A stretch of DNA of 64,000 nt from Athripsodes cinereus (GCA_947579605.1 OX388318.1:4402001-4466000), one strand, 5' to 3'. Positions 1-14,600 are shown, counted from the stretch's first letter. The notes: generated by a model from the sequence alone, not told the origin. Made by a program: numbers and translations.

Positions 1-517
1 GTGTGGTAAAAATTAATACCAAGTGTTTTTTTTTTGTTGGAGAATCTAGTTACTTACTTTATAAACTGTGCAGGCGAAAGTTCACAAGAAACAGATTGTA
101 CAATGTACCATAAATTGTTATTGTTGTAAATACATTATATCTGCCGGGATTGTTACAGCTTTGGCCAATGCATTTCCAGAGAGATAGGGTTAATACAAAT
201 GTCACAGTAAAAAAACAGTTCTCTCTTTGTGATCGGCTCACAAAATACGATGCTCCATTAGTATAGAGGGTTTTGATTTCAAACTGATGTGGTCCTGTTT
301 TTTCTGTTATTGTGCTAATCAACTTACTCTGCCCAAAAATTTTCAGAATATTGTTAATTTAAATTTTGATATCAATAATATTAGGTATTTGATATTAAAT
401 ATTCTAGGAGTAAGTAGTTAGGGATATGATAAACATTTGCGCCAAGTGCAAACATCCAATAATATTTAGTTCATTGAATTTTTACAAAAAAGGAATGACG
501 TAATACCTCAACAACAT

Positions 518-1186
518 TTATATTCTCATTAATTGTAACACATATCCTTTTGATACAAAAGTATTATTCAATTCATAACTATTCTTTATTGATCTTAATG
601 GGTGAAAAATCTCAAAGGAGTTAAATGTGGATACAAATTTTGAAGATATATTATAGTTAGGCGCAGAATAAGAAGGAACAACTGGTCTGATAGGTATATT
701 TTCTTTATGAATCTTCGCCAAACCATACATCTTAGGTGGCTGCGGGTTCGACACAATTAGTTTGTTATATTTTGATTCTCCACAAATAATTGGACAATCT
801 TTTATTGTTTTCTTAATTTTATCTTGGTACTTGTTTGTTGGATCTTTGTTGAGTATATCAAATGAACCATTGTTGAGGAAATCATCCACTTTGTTGAAAT
901 ATTGAGTTTTATCCATGATAACCACCGTATTTCCCTTGTCAGCTCTTGTCAAAATTAAATTGTCATTCTTGATAGTTTTTCTAATGCTGTTGGCAATCCG
1001 TTTTTCTGATGATATTTTGTGAGGAGGTAGATTATCAACATGTTTTTTAATTATTTTTGAAGATTGGTATTTGTATGATTCAGGACACTTGTAAAGAGCT
1101 AAATCCGTATCAACTGCTAAGATTTCAACATTTTGTTGTGAAGCATCTTTGATATTATATTTCAAGCCTTTTGATAATAATGACAA
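518..1186 (-). pseudogene. Penelope-like element reverse transcriptase, N-terminal fragment
   Basis: An open frame of 222 codons holds the N-terminal half of a Penelope-like (PLE) reverse transcriptase. Near the start is LLSKGLKYN, typical of PLE proteins. The mid-part has LTRADKGNTVVIMD and further on PKMYGLAKIHKENIPIRPVV, the PLE versions of early RT motifs. The frame ends soon after this, before the catalytic aspartates, so it is a truncated, inactive copy. It lies 3' of the Pde8 stop codon on the same strand. PLEs are eukaryotic retroelements that combine an RT with a GIY-YIG endonuclease; the endonuclease is absent here. The family call is firm; membership in the same subfamily as the 8.5-10.7 kb copies cannot be judged because the parts do not overlap. 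Confidence 0.85.
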
Positions 1187-4100
1187 ACAAAAATTTTATA
1201 AGCTTGTTTTTTGGGAAATGATAAGAAAATGAAAATAGAAAAAAATTGTTTCATCAAAAATTATTAAATTTTCATTATAATTCACAATTTAGTTTGCACA
1301 GATAACTAATGCTATTAAAATTGGATATCTGCACTCAGCTTTTCGAAGTGAAATAGATAATAAGTTTGTTGTATACAATAAGAAATATAAATATACGTAG
1401 CAATGTACACAGATATAAAATATATATTAATATGTTTATAATATATTAATCAAAATGAAACTACATCAGTCAAGTATGGGTTTTATATAAAGTAGTTATG
1501 TATAACATAATGTAACAAGAATACCAATACAATCAAGTTTAAATAAAAAAATTAATTGAAAATTGATCGATCAAGTTTCATTAAAAATAAATTGAAACTT
1601 GATCAGTCAAAACTCATTTTTTCATAAAAAAACGCAAGAAATTATTTTCGTTTATTTCATTTAATATTTTACTCAAACATTTGAATTGTTATTTGCAGTT
1701 TTCACATACTTATCTCACTTGTGACAATTAACGTGATATTAATGAATGATACTTGTACCCTGAATTCAAGAAATTAGTATCTAGGATAATAAAAGTTACA
1801 AGACAAATTATTAATGGATAAGAAAAACTAATGTTTTCTGTGTTTCCCGTAATGTTTTAGACATTTACCAGATAAAGAAGTTTATTAAAATTGCGATCAA
1901 GTTTCAGTTAAGAGAAACATATTTTCTTAAAAAAATAACCAGAAAGAAAGTTAGTGCTTTTTGTTTAATCCAGAAACGATTCCTTATGAATAATAAAACT
2001 TACATCTTGAAGTCATTTAGTGCTGGGAATTTTAAATATTTTTTAAGTAACTCTAATCTAGGAGAAATAATCATCGACAATGCCACAATAGTGTACATCT
2101 TTTGAGGTTACGTAAAGAAAGTGTAGATAAAAAATATTGATTGTTATAGAATGTAACAACGTCTTTAATAAATTCAATAAACAACTATTAAATTTTTACT
2201 TCATAACCTAAAAATCCAACAAGAATTTATTAATATAATAATAATACATATTATATTTACTTTAGTGTTATTAGTTACGTAGGTAGGGTTATCAAGGTGA
2301 CCAATCTATTCATTTGAATAGTTCTCTAATAATCTATTATGATGATTTGTCAAGTTTTAAGACTTGATTACATATACCAAATTATTTCTTGAGTCTCAAT
2401 TAGTTTTTCTCTCCTTTCCCGTTGTTGTATTAACGAAACATATTATAATATTACAAAACTTAGACTTTGAAAATCTGTAAAAGTCAGGTTTTCATACAAC
2501 ATCATGTATAAAATACTTAACATCTTCAATTTATTTTTGATGATGTATGTCACCCATTTAAAATGACTTATTTTTTATTGCACAGAAAGAACAATTTGTT
2601 TTTTACATACAGCAGGTCCATAAGATACCTATGGGTCATCTATTTTATTAATTTAAAAATTCACGGCAATAGCTTATCCATGTATCCTTTCAGTGTTAAA
2701 AACTTGACCACCTTTATGATGTGTAACCTCTGTAACAGAGTTGTTATTCAATAAAATTAATGTGTTGTTACTAAATATTTAATAATTTTATAAATACATA
2801 ATAATATATTACGTTACAATACAATTATTTTATTTAACAGCGTGGGGCTCAGCCCCTCTTATCTGCTGCAGATTCCCGCTCTGCATCCTGTACGTTAGTA
2901 GAATAATTATTTATTTATTTACTATTATTAAGATTAGCTCCTACTTTAATTTAAATGATAACGAGGTTTTGATAATTTAACACTAAGGTAACACTCTCCC
3001 AGTTTCATCAATAAATAATAATATTAATAATTAATATACTGTTACTATAAAATTATTGATTATGGTAATTAAGCCATCTCTACTGTCACTCTGTGAACTT
3101 ACAGCAGTTAATTTGAAATTTTCTCTATTCGTCATCTTTTTTAAATACCTGATTGTGGTGAAACTCCCAAACGTAAAGAATATTTCAATGTAAATAATAT
3201 AATAAAATTCATTCGTTCATCTATTGCAATAAAATACATAAAAAAAACAATGTCTTCAGACTAGCTGATGACTTGATGGAAGCATTTTCAATCTTATCCT
3301 TTTGCTAACATACTATTCTTTGTTATTTAGTTTTGGTAAACTTTACTGGTTTTTGACATACGTAATGGTGTTATCTGTTGCCATAAATATATTGTTAAAT
3401 TGTCTATTTCCAAAACATTACAAGAAAAATAAAAGCATAAGCATTCGCAAGCAAGTGAATGGCATTGAGAAGAATAAAATAGAATAGGTTTACACAAATC
3501 TATTATAGGTTTGCTTTTCAAAGGTAAAATTTAATTTAATCCTAAATAAATTTTCTAAAAAATAAAAATTATTATCAACTTTTAAAAGACAGTATCAAAA
3601 AATCAGAATAAATTTCAATAGACTTTGTTTATTTTTGTATGAACAAGTTGTGTTAAAAAGATGGAAGCATTAAAAGTTTCACATTAACTGCCTGCAATTA
3701 TTCATTTCTTGTGACAGTATCTTATAATTAAAATTTACTTATCCCTAAAAAGTCTCTCGGACAAAATTACAATCCATTAAAATTGTCAGGAAAATATAAC
3801 ATTTTAGAAGAATTTCAAAAAAAATTGTAATTTATAAAACAAATTGTTACAAAATATTGGAGGAAAAGTTATAAAATGTGAAAGATTTTTGACAAAGTTC
3901 CAAAAAAGCATAGACAATTTTTTTCTGTTTACAAAATTAGGCATAAGAAATTAGTTTCTAATACATCAGCATTTTATAATGTAACATGGCGATTAAGAAA
4001 AATGATGACAGTTGACTGCTAGCCTATTACATATCTTTTGATAGTCTTGACGACATAGTGATAGCTGTCAGTTTTATAAAAAGGTGCGATGTCATTATAC

Positions 4101-5224
4101 TGATATATGATGTATTTTACATGATAATAGATATAAACATTTTATAAAAATGATGGCTATGGGTATGTTACTATGACTATCGAAAGATTCACAATTGGGT
4201 AGCTGATCTATGACTTTTAAGAAACAACAGTTTTATTTCTGTGATATTTTCATGTAAAATACATTGGATATGAATAGAGATTAGCTCTCCATTGTAATAT
4301 TAGAAAATATACCTAATGAAATAGGTAAAAATATTTGTTCAGTGATTTGCAGCAAGCCTTGCTGTTGTATTTATAACTGAAATTAAATATAAAAACATAC
4401 CAAACCACTGATAGAAATAAAAATGACAAATTACTTAATTCAGCGCTGACTGGATAGCCATGTTTTTTTTTTTTTGATGATGATATATTCAAAGGTGTTA
4501 ATGCCTTTTTTTTTCTTTAAATAATATAATGTACATCAAATGCACCTGAATTAATATTTCTAATTAAAATTTGGCACCACCGCATAAATTTTAAATTCAT
4601 TATATTTATTTAATAATCATAATAATACACAATAATAAATTTCCTATCTATCAATTTTAATAATTTAAGTATCACCCATTATCAAACTTTTAAAATTTTC
4701 TTCGATAGAAAATCTACATTTAAACAAAGAATTAAATAAATTTACCTTTTTTTACAATGTTTTACACTCCGAGAAGCTCACGTGACAATGATATGTCATA
4801 ATAATACTGTACTCCCCATAGATAAATGAAATGAAATGAATGCAACACTAACAAATAATTTGACAATTAAATTGTTTGTATGGCAACACAGTGTCCTTTC
4901 AAAAATTTTTTTTTCTAAAAACATGCTTCAGTCATGTAGAACTTTACTAGTTTGATTGTGTGTATTTCATCCAAAAAATAAAATATATATAAAATAAACA
5001 AAGTGAGTCATTGTATAAAAACAAATCACTACAAAATGTCATCATTTCATTAGATTAACTACGAGAAGAGCCAAAATGGTAGCCAAGTCAGACAAAAATA
5101 TAGAAAAAATACACAAAACTAAATGGGTTGACAGTTTTTTCTAAAGATGAAATAATACCGAAATAATAGCGAAACCGGTCGTGCGTTAGTCTTACTCAAC
5201 AGTAACACGAAACAAAAATAATAA
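1187..5224. other. AT-rich 3' flank, no gene seen
   Basis: Very AT-rich sequence with only short chance frames. No coding similarity or RNA gene was recognised. It contains a small inverted repeat near 1563-1610 and poly(T) tracts. It probably holds the intergenic space downstream of Pde8. Confidence 0.5.
1563..1610. repeat. Small inverted repeat
   Basis: Arms 1563-1580 and 1593-1610 (TTGATCGATCAAGTTTCA and its near-complement) pair over 18 bp with one mismatch around a 12-nt loop. It may be a remnant of a fold-back element. Confidence 0.55.
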
Positions 5225-5246
5225 ATATTTATTTTATTTTATTTGA
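5225..5246 (-). terminator. Candidate Pde8 polyadenylation signals
   Basis: On the minus strand this stretch contains overlapping AATAAA hexamers (TTTATT on the plus strand), roughly 255-275 nt downstream of the Pde8 stop codon. In such AT-rich DNA the hexamer is common by chance, so this is only a candidate 3' end. Confidence 0.3.
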
Positions 5247-5498
5247 TAATTTAAAATGAAGTGTTACAAAGTAAATGCCGATACAATTAATGAAAATGAA
5301 ATAATACTTTTATAAATTCTAAATCTGTTCACATTACAATATTTCTACATTCTTTCATAAGTAATGTGTTTGGCCACCATTTTGCTTGTCTTTCATTTCA
5401 AAATGTCCACCAGCTTTATGATAAGATGTGGTATGTATTGTCTAACAAAATGAAGGTTAATGGATGATATGAGGTAAGATGGGAGAAGGAGAAATATC

Positions 5499-5659
5499 TC
5501 ATTCAGGACTGGACCTGGATTTGGGGAGGATCGGAGCTACCAGAGTGGCTTGCATCTTCTTGACGTCTTGCAATGTTGTGACTCCTTGCTCGTCCATGTC
5601 TCTCCAGATCTTGTAGTTGGCGCGAGTGTGTTGTACAATCTCTGGCATGTCAATGAATG
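5499..5659 (-). CDS. Pde8: Pde8 last coding exon
   Basis: 161 nt including the TGA at 5499-5501, acceptor TATTTTCAG. It reads [20 protein letters not shown], then the C-terminal tail to SRSSPE. The first part is the last conserved catalytic helix; the tail is variable between species. Confidence 0.97.
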
Positions 5660-8600
5660 CTGAAAATAAAAACATATCAACATCAAAAATCTGAATGGCT
5701 GAATAGTTTTTGGGACAACTGAACATTTTGCAAAAAGATATGATGCTATTGGCACCAATTTTTTTGTTGGTCAATACATTAAAAATAAATCATTTTACAA
5801 ACGAAAAAAAAATATCGGCTGCCAAGTGAGATTTCATAGCAATTGAAATTATTATACAACAAATTTTCACTGCATGTTTATTACAAAAATCCACTGATTA
5901 TCCCATTTATGGGCATACAGAGGTAATGCAGATTGAAAAACATTCTTGTGGATTATAATATTCAACAGTATTCAATGAAATTATGTAATCTTAATGAAAA
6001 AAAGGTATACCATCCCAAGCCTCCATCATGTCGATAATGATAAAATCTATGAAGCCTATTTGTGACCGAGGTATAGAGCAAGTGGCTCTGTCAAACACAG
6101 GCATCACCACGGGCAAATCTCTAGCTTTTTCCTCATCAGTCTGCAGGAAATACTCCTCCGCTATCCTGTAACATTAACAAGCAGACATTGGAGAATCATT
6201 CAATTGTCAATCCTCATGTATTTTTATCTTTTATAATCTTGGCCATATAACTGAATATTTTTTGGATGTTTCCGTTTTGTAGCCCTCTTCCTTTCAGACA
6301 CATTAAAAATATTATTTATTTTCAGCCAAATATTCTGTATCAGCACATCTAAAAGGAATTTTCTACAATATTGTTTCCCCTAATTATATTCTTAAACACT
6401 CATGGGAAACAATATGCTTATCTAGCAAAATAGGAGTAATATTTATAGCAGAATTCGATTCCCATATATTCTGATTGACACTATTAAAATGTCATCTTCA
6501 TTTGTCACTTAAAGTGATCAACTGCAATGAATTATTCAAAGTCAAGAATGGTAATGGCACTTAAATGTGTAAAATTTTGAAATGACAGCAATAGAATTGA
6601 GATCACTTTGAAATATTTATTTTTTTAGAAAATATTTTGATTACCTTCTAGCCCACTCTATGCAGTACCTTGCTGATCTGGACGGATTGGAGACATCAGC
6701 ACATTTGATCATCATTCTCTTGATTAGTACTATGTTCTCAGGGAGGGATAATGTGCTTACGTCTATTACAGGTACCTCCTGTAAGAAACATTTGATGAAA
6801 CATTAGTTTGATTAGGTACCTAACTATAAGGTAAGTTGGCATTTGTTATTTTTGTTTCATATTTGGGTCTGTTTGTCAACATGGATGTACGTATGTATAC
6901 CTTTATGTATCCGAGATTCTCATTTAATCTATTTATTTATCTATTTATAATATGATGTGGATCTAATGTCCTAGAATTGATGAATTGTACAGTGTCCTTG
7001 AGGTACTTTGGCATGTAAACGACACTTTAATTGTTGTCCAATAATAATAATATTAATAATAATCTTCTATGAAAACTAATGCCATGGAAATTCAAAATAT
7101 CTCATTATTGTCCTTTAGCTAGTTTAAAAACAGATGTTCCTTACAATTTTCTCTGTAAGTCATTTACTTACATCTAATGTCATTCCGTCTTCTTTGCTTC
7201 CTGAATTTGGCTTGGAGCAGAAGACGTTTACGAACTTGGCGAGGTGTTCAAAATGTCTGGTCATCTCTGTAGCTAATATCATGTCTATTACAGTGTGCCG
7301 CGCTGTCTTGTATGATTCCCTATCTAAATTTTTGAATATATTCACCCTGTCATCATCTGAAAAATAAATAATAAATTATGTTTTGGGATATTCCTGGAGT
7401 CCTTGGAATAAAATAGGTCTCCCACTCTTTTCCACACAGTTTTCAGTGTCCAAAAAAAGGCAGGTGTTCAAAGTTTATGGTCTGGATTACTCTCGTTTAC
7501 AATAAATTGTTATAATGAAAATTAAATCAATCATTGGAACAGTGTAGGTATTAGGCGAGATCATTGTGTCAGGAACAGACGTACTAGACTTGCGGCGAGG
7601 TACATTTTTTCGGATTTTTTGAGTTCCAGCATCGATGGCCTTCAAGTATTAGCAATGTATTGTCTTACAACTAACGTCAGTATAAAACTGGATGCAAAAT
7701 TTGATTGGCTGCATGACCAATTTTTTCTTTGAATTACTTATCTAGTATATCTTTGGTCAGGAATGTCCTAATGAAGAGGAGTGGCTAATATGCATTGTGC
7801 TCCTAAAAGCAGCACAATTGGAAGAAAAATTAGTGAAATGTCATATATATAAGACATTTGACATTTTTAATTCTGCAATGAGATATGCCACTCATCCTGA
7901 ATGTATTATTTTTTAAATATTATTCATTATTATGCAGAAAGCTTATTTTTTCTTAAAAAAAAAGATATACATGGGTTTGTTTGTTATAAACCCAAATACA
8001 ACCTTATACACCTTTCACAGTAAGCTACTAAAAGCTTGTGTCGTGAAAGGGGAGTTTGCTGGCACCTGGTATCGAACCACAGACCCCTTGTTCACAAGGC
8101 CGAGACTCTACATCCAGGCTACCGACGAACTATACCAGTTATTTCATTTGTGGGAAATGTCATGATGATATGTATAGAAAAAAACAGAAATTTCGGGAAA
8201 TACATTATTTAGGAGAACAAAATTATAAATTAGTCAAAAACATGTACTAACTTATAGTAAGTTTAAACATTAATGCCGCATGATGGCTTTCTAAGACGGC
8301 TAGATCATTGTAAAGTACAGCAAGTGGATGTCTGGAATTGCAGAGGAAGGCACTAGATGTGCCCGGGTGGTCTACGTCATGAGCAGCAGCTGCTATAAGG
8401 GCGCACACCTCATCCAGGGGTTCCAAGAGGGATTGCAGTCTGTCTCGTTGGAGGTAACATGCCACGGCCTGGAATTAATAACAAATAGTACGTATTATAC
8501 TAAATCATCTTCTTATTAAAATGAATTTAAAAACACTGTATAATTTCCAAATTAAATTTATTCACCTCAAACGTTTTCGCCAAGGCTTCTACTTGGCATC

Positions 8601-11600
8601 ATCAGGAGGACTAATTAGTTTAAGTTCATATGTAGTGAGTCTGTTTTCTATTACTAACTTATACTAGTGGTGGGGGGGGAGTTTGAAGGTGGGGGAGAAA
8701 GGGCGGAGTTGAGGGTGTTTGATAAGAGAGAAGGAGATGGGTATATCAACAAAGGAGATACATATGGTATTTGGATATTCACCAAATTGTTCTTGTTTTT
8801 ATGGATTTCAAGAATCTCCAAGGCATTATAAGTATTAACCTTTTGATTTCCGAGCCCTCCCGATTGGAATCGTGCCCTCAATACCGCGTGATAATTATAA
8901 TCCACTTTTTTAGTTTCAATTTACTTTATTTAATATAAAATTGCATATCATAGTCACATTGGCGGGTTATTTGAGCTCCTTCATCCTTCTACTAGCATCA
9001 TGTAAACAAATAAGTCATTAAAATCTCAACGCACTCCCATAACACGGGATATTTGAACCTCAAGTGTCCTCGCCTAGCCTGCGTCATACATAACAAAGAT
9101 AGTTTATAGTCTGTTCATGAAAACAACGGTCGATTGATTTTTATTTTCAGTGTACTGCACACAGTTTTTTATTTTATTTTATTTTTTTACTTTGTTTTAT
9201 ACACAGTTATTTTTCAAAACTTCACTGAGAATAAAAATAATCAAAACTGTTGATAAATTTCGTAATCGAAAAAATGTTTACACTTGTGTAGGGACTACTA
9301 AGTAGTATTCAAATTTTGTCAAGGGTCAAAATTAAATATAAAATAAGCAGTAACATCAATTGAACATAAATATAGGTTAAATAATTAAATTAAACCAATC
9401 CACAGCAACAAAAGTGAAAAAATAAATAATATAAACAATATAACTGATTGAGTATCAAAAATGCCACGCGTATGATACAATTCGCGCGAACGTACTATAA
9501 TGGTAATGAACGGCGACTGATTTCCGGCATGTACGCTGTCAGTACTTTTATAAATCGTCATTGTGACGAAATTCGTAGGTACATCTTTACCGACTTCACA
9601 GGAATGGATAAAGGATGAATGTAGGTATATATCGGTACAGATTTAAATTTAAAAAATTCAACACAGATGTCTCTGGGAGTGTCGAAAAATCAAAAACGAT
9701 ATATCACGGGTGTGGATGTCTAAGGTAAGGAAATGTCACACGTGTATGTCACGGCTGTGGATTCGAAAGGGTTAATAATAGTAAATTCAAATTTGGGATC
9801 TACAGAAAACCCACATATTCTGACAATATAATTCATGCGTCTTCCTGTCATCCAGTGTCACATAAAATGGCCGCATTTAACTCTATGATCCACAGAATGT
9901 TGAATATACCCTTAGATAAGGATGAATTCGACAAAGAACTGAATGTAATTAAAAGTATTGCCCGGAACAATAAACCGTGGAGAAAAGTTTTATATTTAGG
10001 TAAAATCTCGCATATAGTAAATAAACATGTAAATAAAAATATTAAATGTGCATATTATACCAATAATAACATAAGTAGATTACATTTTAATCATAAGGAT
10101 AGGGTAGATAATATAGATAATAGTGGGGTTTATTGTATTAGTTGTAAGGATTGTAATATGAAGTATATAGGCCAAACAAGTAGAGCAATTAAAACTCGCA
10201 TTCAGGAACATAACAGGGCATTCAGGGGGTTATCCGGATACTCGGAGATTGCAGACCATTGTATACAACATGATCATTCTATTGACATGCAAGGTACTAA
10301 GGTCTTGCACTCCGAGTCTAAGATTAGCAAATTAAATGCCTTGGAGATTCTTGAAATCCATAAAAACAAGAACAATTTGGTGAATATCCAAATACCATAT
10401 GCATCTCCTTTGTTGATATACCCATCTCCTTCTCTCTTATCAAACACCCTCAACTCCGCCCTTTCTCCCCCACCTTCAAACTCCCCCCCCACCACTAGTA
10501 TAAGTTAGTAATAGAAAACAGACTCACTACATATGAACTTAAACTAATTAGTCCTCCTGATGATGCCAAGTAGAAGCCTTGGCGAAAACGTTTGAGGTGA
10601 ATAAATTTAATTTGGAAATTATACAGTGTTTTTAAATTCATTTTAATTATAATGAATTTCCAAAGTGTTAACACAAAAACATTTGATTTATTAAATCATC
10701 TTCATTACTGCCTGATTGACTAATACAAAAAATAATAAAACACGTTCATTGTTTTTTCAGATACACTCTCTATTTCCTGTCATTCTGTATCTTTTACGCA
10801 TTACTGTAATTTGAATCTTCCTATCTTTTTAATTATCAACTGTCACTATAGACAATCATCCTTCATTATGTCTATAGACAATCAAGTCATTGCATAATTG
10901 AGCCAAATCATCGCAAAATTGTCTGTATTCTGATTTTGATAGACTTGTATTTAATAGTTAGTTCATCATTATCATCCACCTTTCAACATTCCTCCAAGAT
11001 GCACGAAGCAAAAACCAGTTCCCTACATTCAGTGCCTTCGCACCATAAACACATTAATTATTACTTCATATCATTGATGATATTTAAACAAGATAAATAG
11101 TTTAAACATAATTTTTAATATTGTGTATTGTCAAACCTGTCATGATTTTACCAACTTAACTTTGTTTTGCATGTAAAAACAACATTTCTAAACCTCATTC
11201 TTAGGTACAGTCTTCTTCTCTTAAAATACTTTTTGTGAAAGATGTTTTTTTATTACCTGCATGACATCAGCTGCATGTGAAGAGTTGTGATATGTATTGG
11301 AAGCACGATAATTCATTTCTATAATGGTCAGCCAGTTGAGTACGGTTTTTTCATCGCAGTCAAGTACGGAGCAGGCATCAAAATGGATCATAATATTAAT
11401 ACCAAGATGCACCAGGGGACGGCGCTTTGTCAGCTCTTCCAGTCTAAAGATGTCAAAGTCCCATGATAGAGATGAGTCCAGCAGATCTCTGATTTGAACT
11501 GGTGCCTGAAAATATATATCAAAACCAACATCCCAATATAAATACAGATTTTCATCCCATCATAAAAAAATGTGCGATTGATAATTTTTACTTACATATT

Positions 11601-14600
11601 TATTTTTGTTCCAATATTTAAATTCTCTGAGGTATAAAGAGTAGGTAGATATTTATCAAGATTCACATTAGTCAGCCATTTTGAAATAGTTGATAATTAA
11701 CAAAATGGTGGATAGAAAAGAATATATTTTGACAGTTTTTAGTGTTTGGAAGCTGCCAGTGCTAATTTTATTTGAATATTGGTGTGCTGAGGATAATTTT
11801 CTTTTTTGTTTGTCAACAGAAGAATATTGTAAAGTAAATTAAGAAGAGTTGAGAATGAAGGTTTTTGTAAAATAATGAGTGGTTAAGGAAGAGAACAGAT
11901 ATGTAGCTATTGTATCCAAGATGCAAAGTAAAGTGATAAAACTCACATAATGTTTAGTGTTTTGCCTTGAAGCTTGCGATCTAATAACTGTCGAGTCGTT
12001 GCTACTTCTACGTGATGAAAGCACGTTAGTTGGCCCTTGCTGCAATCAAAACAATAAAAAACCACACTCAAATATAAGAAAAAACAACAACAAAATGTTA
12101 ATAATGTAAAAAAAAACTATGATAATTATATATGCAGAAAATACTCAGGCATTTAATAATGTAGATATCAATATTGTCAAAATATCTTTACTTCACTATT
12201 ACATAGCATACATGTAATATAATATGAAGGACCTACCTACTGTCTAAATAAAATTCAGAGAGAGAGAGAGTGTGTAACTATTTTCCACAAATAGCTATCA
12301 TAAAAGTGGACTACATATTCCATTATGCACTAGATCCAAATAATATTAAATGCGATGTGAATGCAATAAGATTTAATCTAAAAAAAATATTATATCTATG
12401 TACCTAATAGACATGGCAAAAGTTGAAACTGTACTAAAGTTTTTAGGTACTGAAATTCAACATTTAGTAAGTATTATGATGCATACAATTAGTGAAAATG
12501 GAAGTTTTAAATATTTGTGAGTTTTTGATGCTACAACGCAATTGCATTATTGAATTTATTTAGTGTAATCAAACCATGATGATGTTATTTTTATAAATCA
12601 TTACAATGTCAGAATTATAGATACACCTTTTATTTTTTAGGTGCATTTAAAATATATTTCAATTAAAAAACGAACAATGGTTATAATTAGACAGTCAATC
12701 AATACAAAACAAACAAGTTATTCATTGTAACATGCACAATACTGTAAGTTAGAAATAATATATGTAAACATTTTGTTAAGAATTATATCAAACACAGACT
12801 TGCACATTCAATTCATCGTAACGAAGGACCAAGGAGCTTGTTTTATTTTGTTAATATTTATTAATACATTTTAAATGGCAACACTAAAACTTGCACAAAA
12901 ATGTTGCCACAGACGAGCTACTTTTTAGCAACAAATTTATTTTAATTTTTGATTTCAAGGTAAATTTACATTTAAATTTTTTAGATTCACATTAAGACAT
13001 TACATACATTTATTTTACTCGTAATATGATGTTAAAGATTATTTATGACAATTAACAACAAGCAACACCACATTCAAATGCAAAAGGTTTTAAAATCAAC
13101 ATCAATGGAATCACGAGCTGTAAATGAAAGATATGAATCAAATTGTCTACATGATTAGAAAAGTGACATATAGATGTAATAGATAAAAAAATAATACAAT
13201 TTTCCATTGATTCACTGTAAAAATATGTAATGAAAACAGTTGATAAATATATCATGTAATTTACAACAATTTTGTGTCGGAAATAGAAAATAACTACTTA
13301 CATATTTTTCTAAATAAACTAAATATAGTGCATGTAGTTTGATAGATTTAATTATTGACCAATAAGATTAATTTAACGTTGACTAAGATATACATACAGT
13401 AGGGTTGAAGTGTATCAAAATGTGCCTAAAAATTGTGAAGAAAATGTATAATATATTGTAAGTAGTTTTGATCATAACTCAGTTCAGTGTCAAATTTGTA
13501 TAAGTTGTGCATAATTTGAAAATACATGTTAAGATTGCCAGTGATTTCGAAATGTCAAAAAGTCGTAGAACAAGTTTGACTAAATTTTAAATAGGTGCGT
13601 CCAAACGAACAGATGTTTATTTTTCTCTTTTCTTCTCATTACAAAATATATAAAAGAAAAAAAATTGTTAAGTCTATCTTTTCTATATTGAGTGCATCCA
13701 GATAGTAGGTTGCGAACATCAATCAAACATCAATCTTCAATCATTCAGTGATGATTCGGAGCATTCTCAAAAAAATATTCGAATGAATGCCTTCGTAGCC
13801 CGCATAAAGATGGAAAATGAAGGCATTCATTTGAATATTTCTCCGGAGAATGCTCTGAATCGTCACCGAATGATTGTAGATTGATGATTAATTGACGTTC
13901 GCATCCTACTATCTGGACGCAGCCATTCACAATGAGAGGAAAAGGAAGTGAAAAGTTTGTTTCTAGTTCCCAGCTTTGACGTGGATAATACTAATGCCAA
14001 AACCATGCATTGTTTATGTTCAATCAGAAGAATATTGTTGAAAAACATATTAAATTGTGCAGATTTCATTGTGGTATCTTGTTCTCTATCTATTTTTATA
14101 TTTTGTGTTGTTTTTACATAAATCAGATAATTATAACGAGCTGTAATAATTAATAATGGTATATATGCGAGATGTACGAGACAATCTTGTTGATTTCAAT
14201 GTTGCAACATGACATAATAATATGTGAGACAAACAATATAATATAATAAGTGGAGTATGGTAACACAGTAATAATAATGATATATAATGTTCAAAGATAT
14301 TATGTATAAGAAGACTGTGCACTATTTAAATATGCTCTCCCCCAATACAATAAGTTTAATATTCCTATGAAAGAATAAACCATACCATGTAAAAGGGGAA
14401 TCTGGGTATTTTGGTGCAGAATATTTTTAACAAATTGGTAACTAGTACAAAGGAGTTACAACAATATTCTTAGAATCATAGTAGATTTATGTAGTACTCA
14501 GTATTAAAAAGAGCCAAAGAATCCCCAACAATGAATAGGTGTCCCTTTTTTGTTAGTTTTCGAGTGTCCTGTAAAAGGCAGGTATTTTTCAAATATCAGG

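Larger units (their letters stand above)
8513..10691. mobile_element. Composite of two inverted Penelope-like element 3' ends
   Basis: A minus-strand PLE tail (8515-8827) and a plus-strand PLE tail (10335-10647) form an inverted repeat of about 312 bp, nearly identical (one visible difference is at 8754 versus its partner near 10401). Both tails point outwards. The plus copy keeps the endonuclease-coding end (9770-10508). The middle, 8906-9765, is not recognisable PLE. A 12-bp direct repeat flanks the whole unit. It sits in the Pde8 intron between exons 8252-8468 and 11257-11505. Near-identity of the arms suggests a recent insertion. Confidence 0.75.

Noticed and set aside
1..517. 87-codon frame at 59-322 as a continuation of the Penelope RT
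   Set aside because: No RT motifs beyond the truncated frame could be found in any frame of this stretch.
7134..7367. 77-codon plus-strand frame
   Set aside because: Shadow of Pde8 exon 7172-7356 on the other strand.
8328..8519. 63-codon plus-strand frame
   Set aside because: Shadow of the Pde8 exon carrying the HDVDH block.
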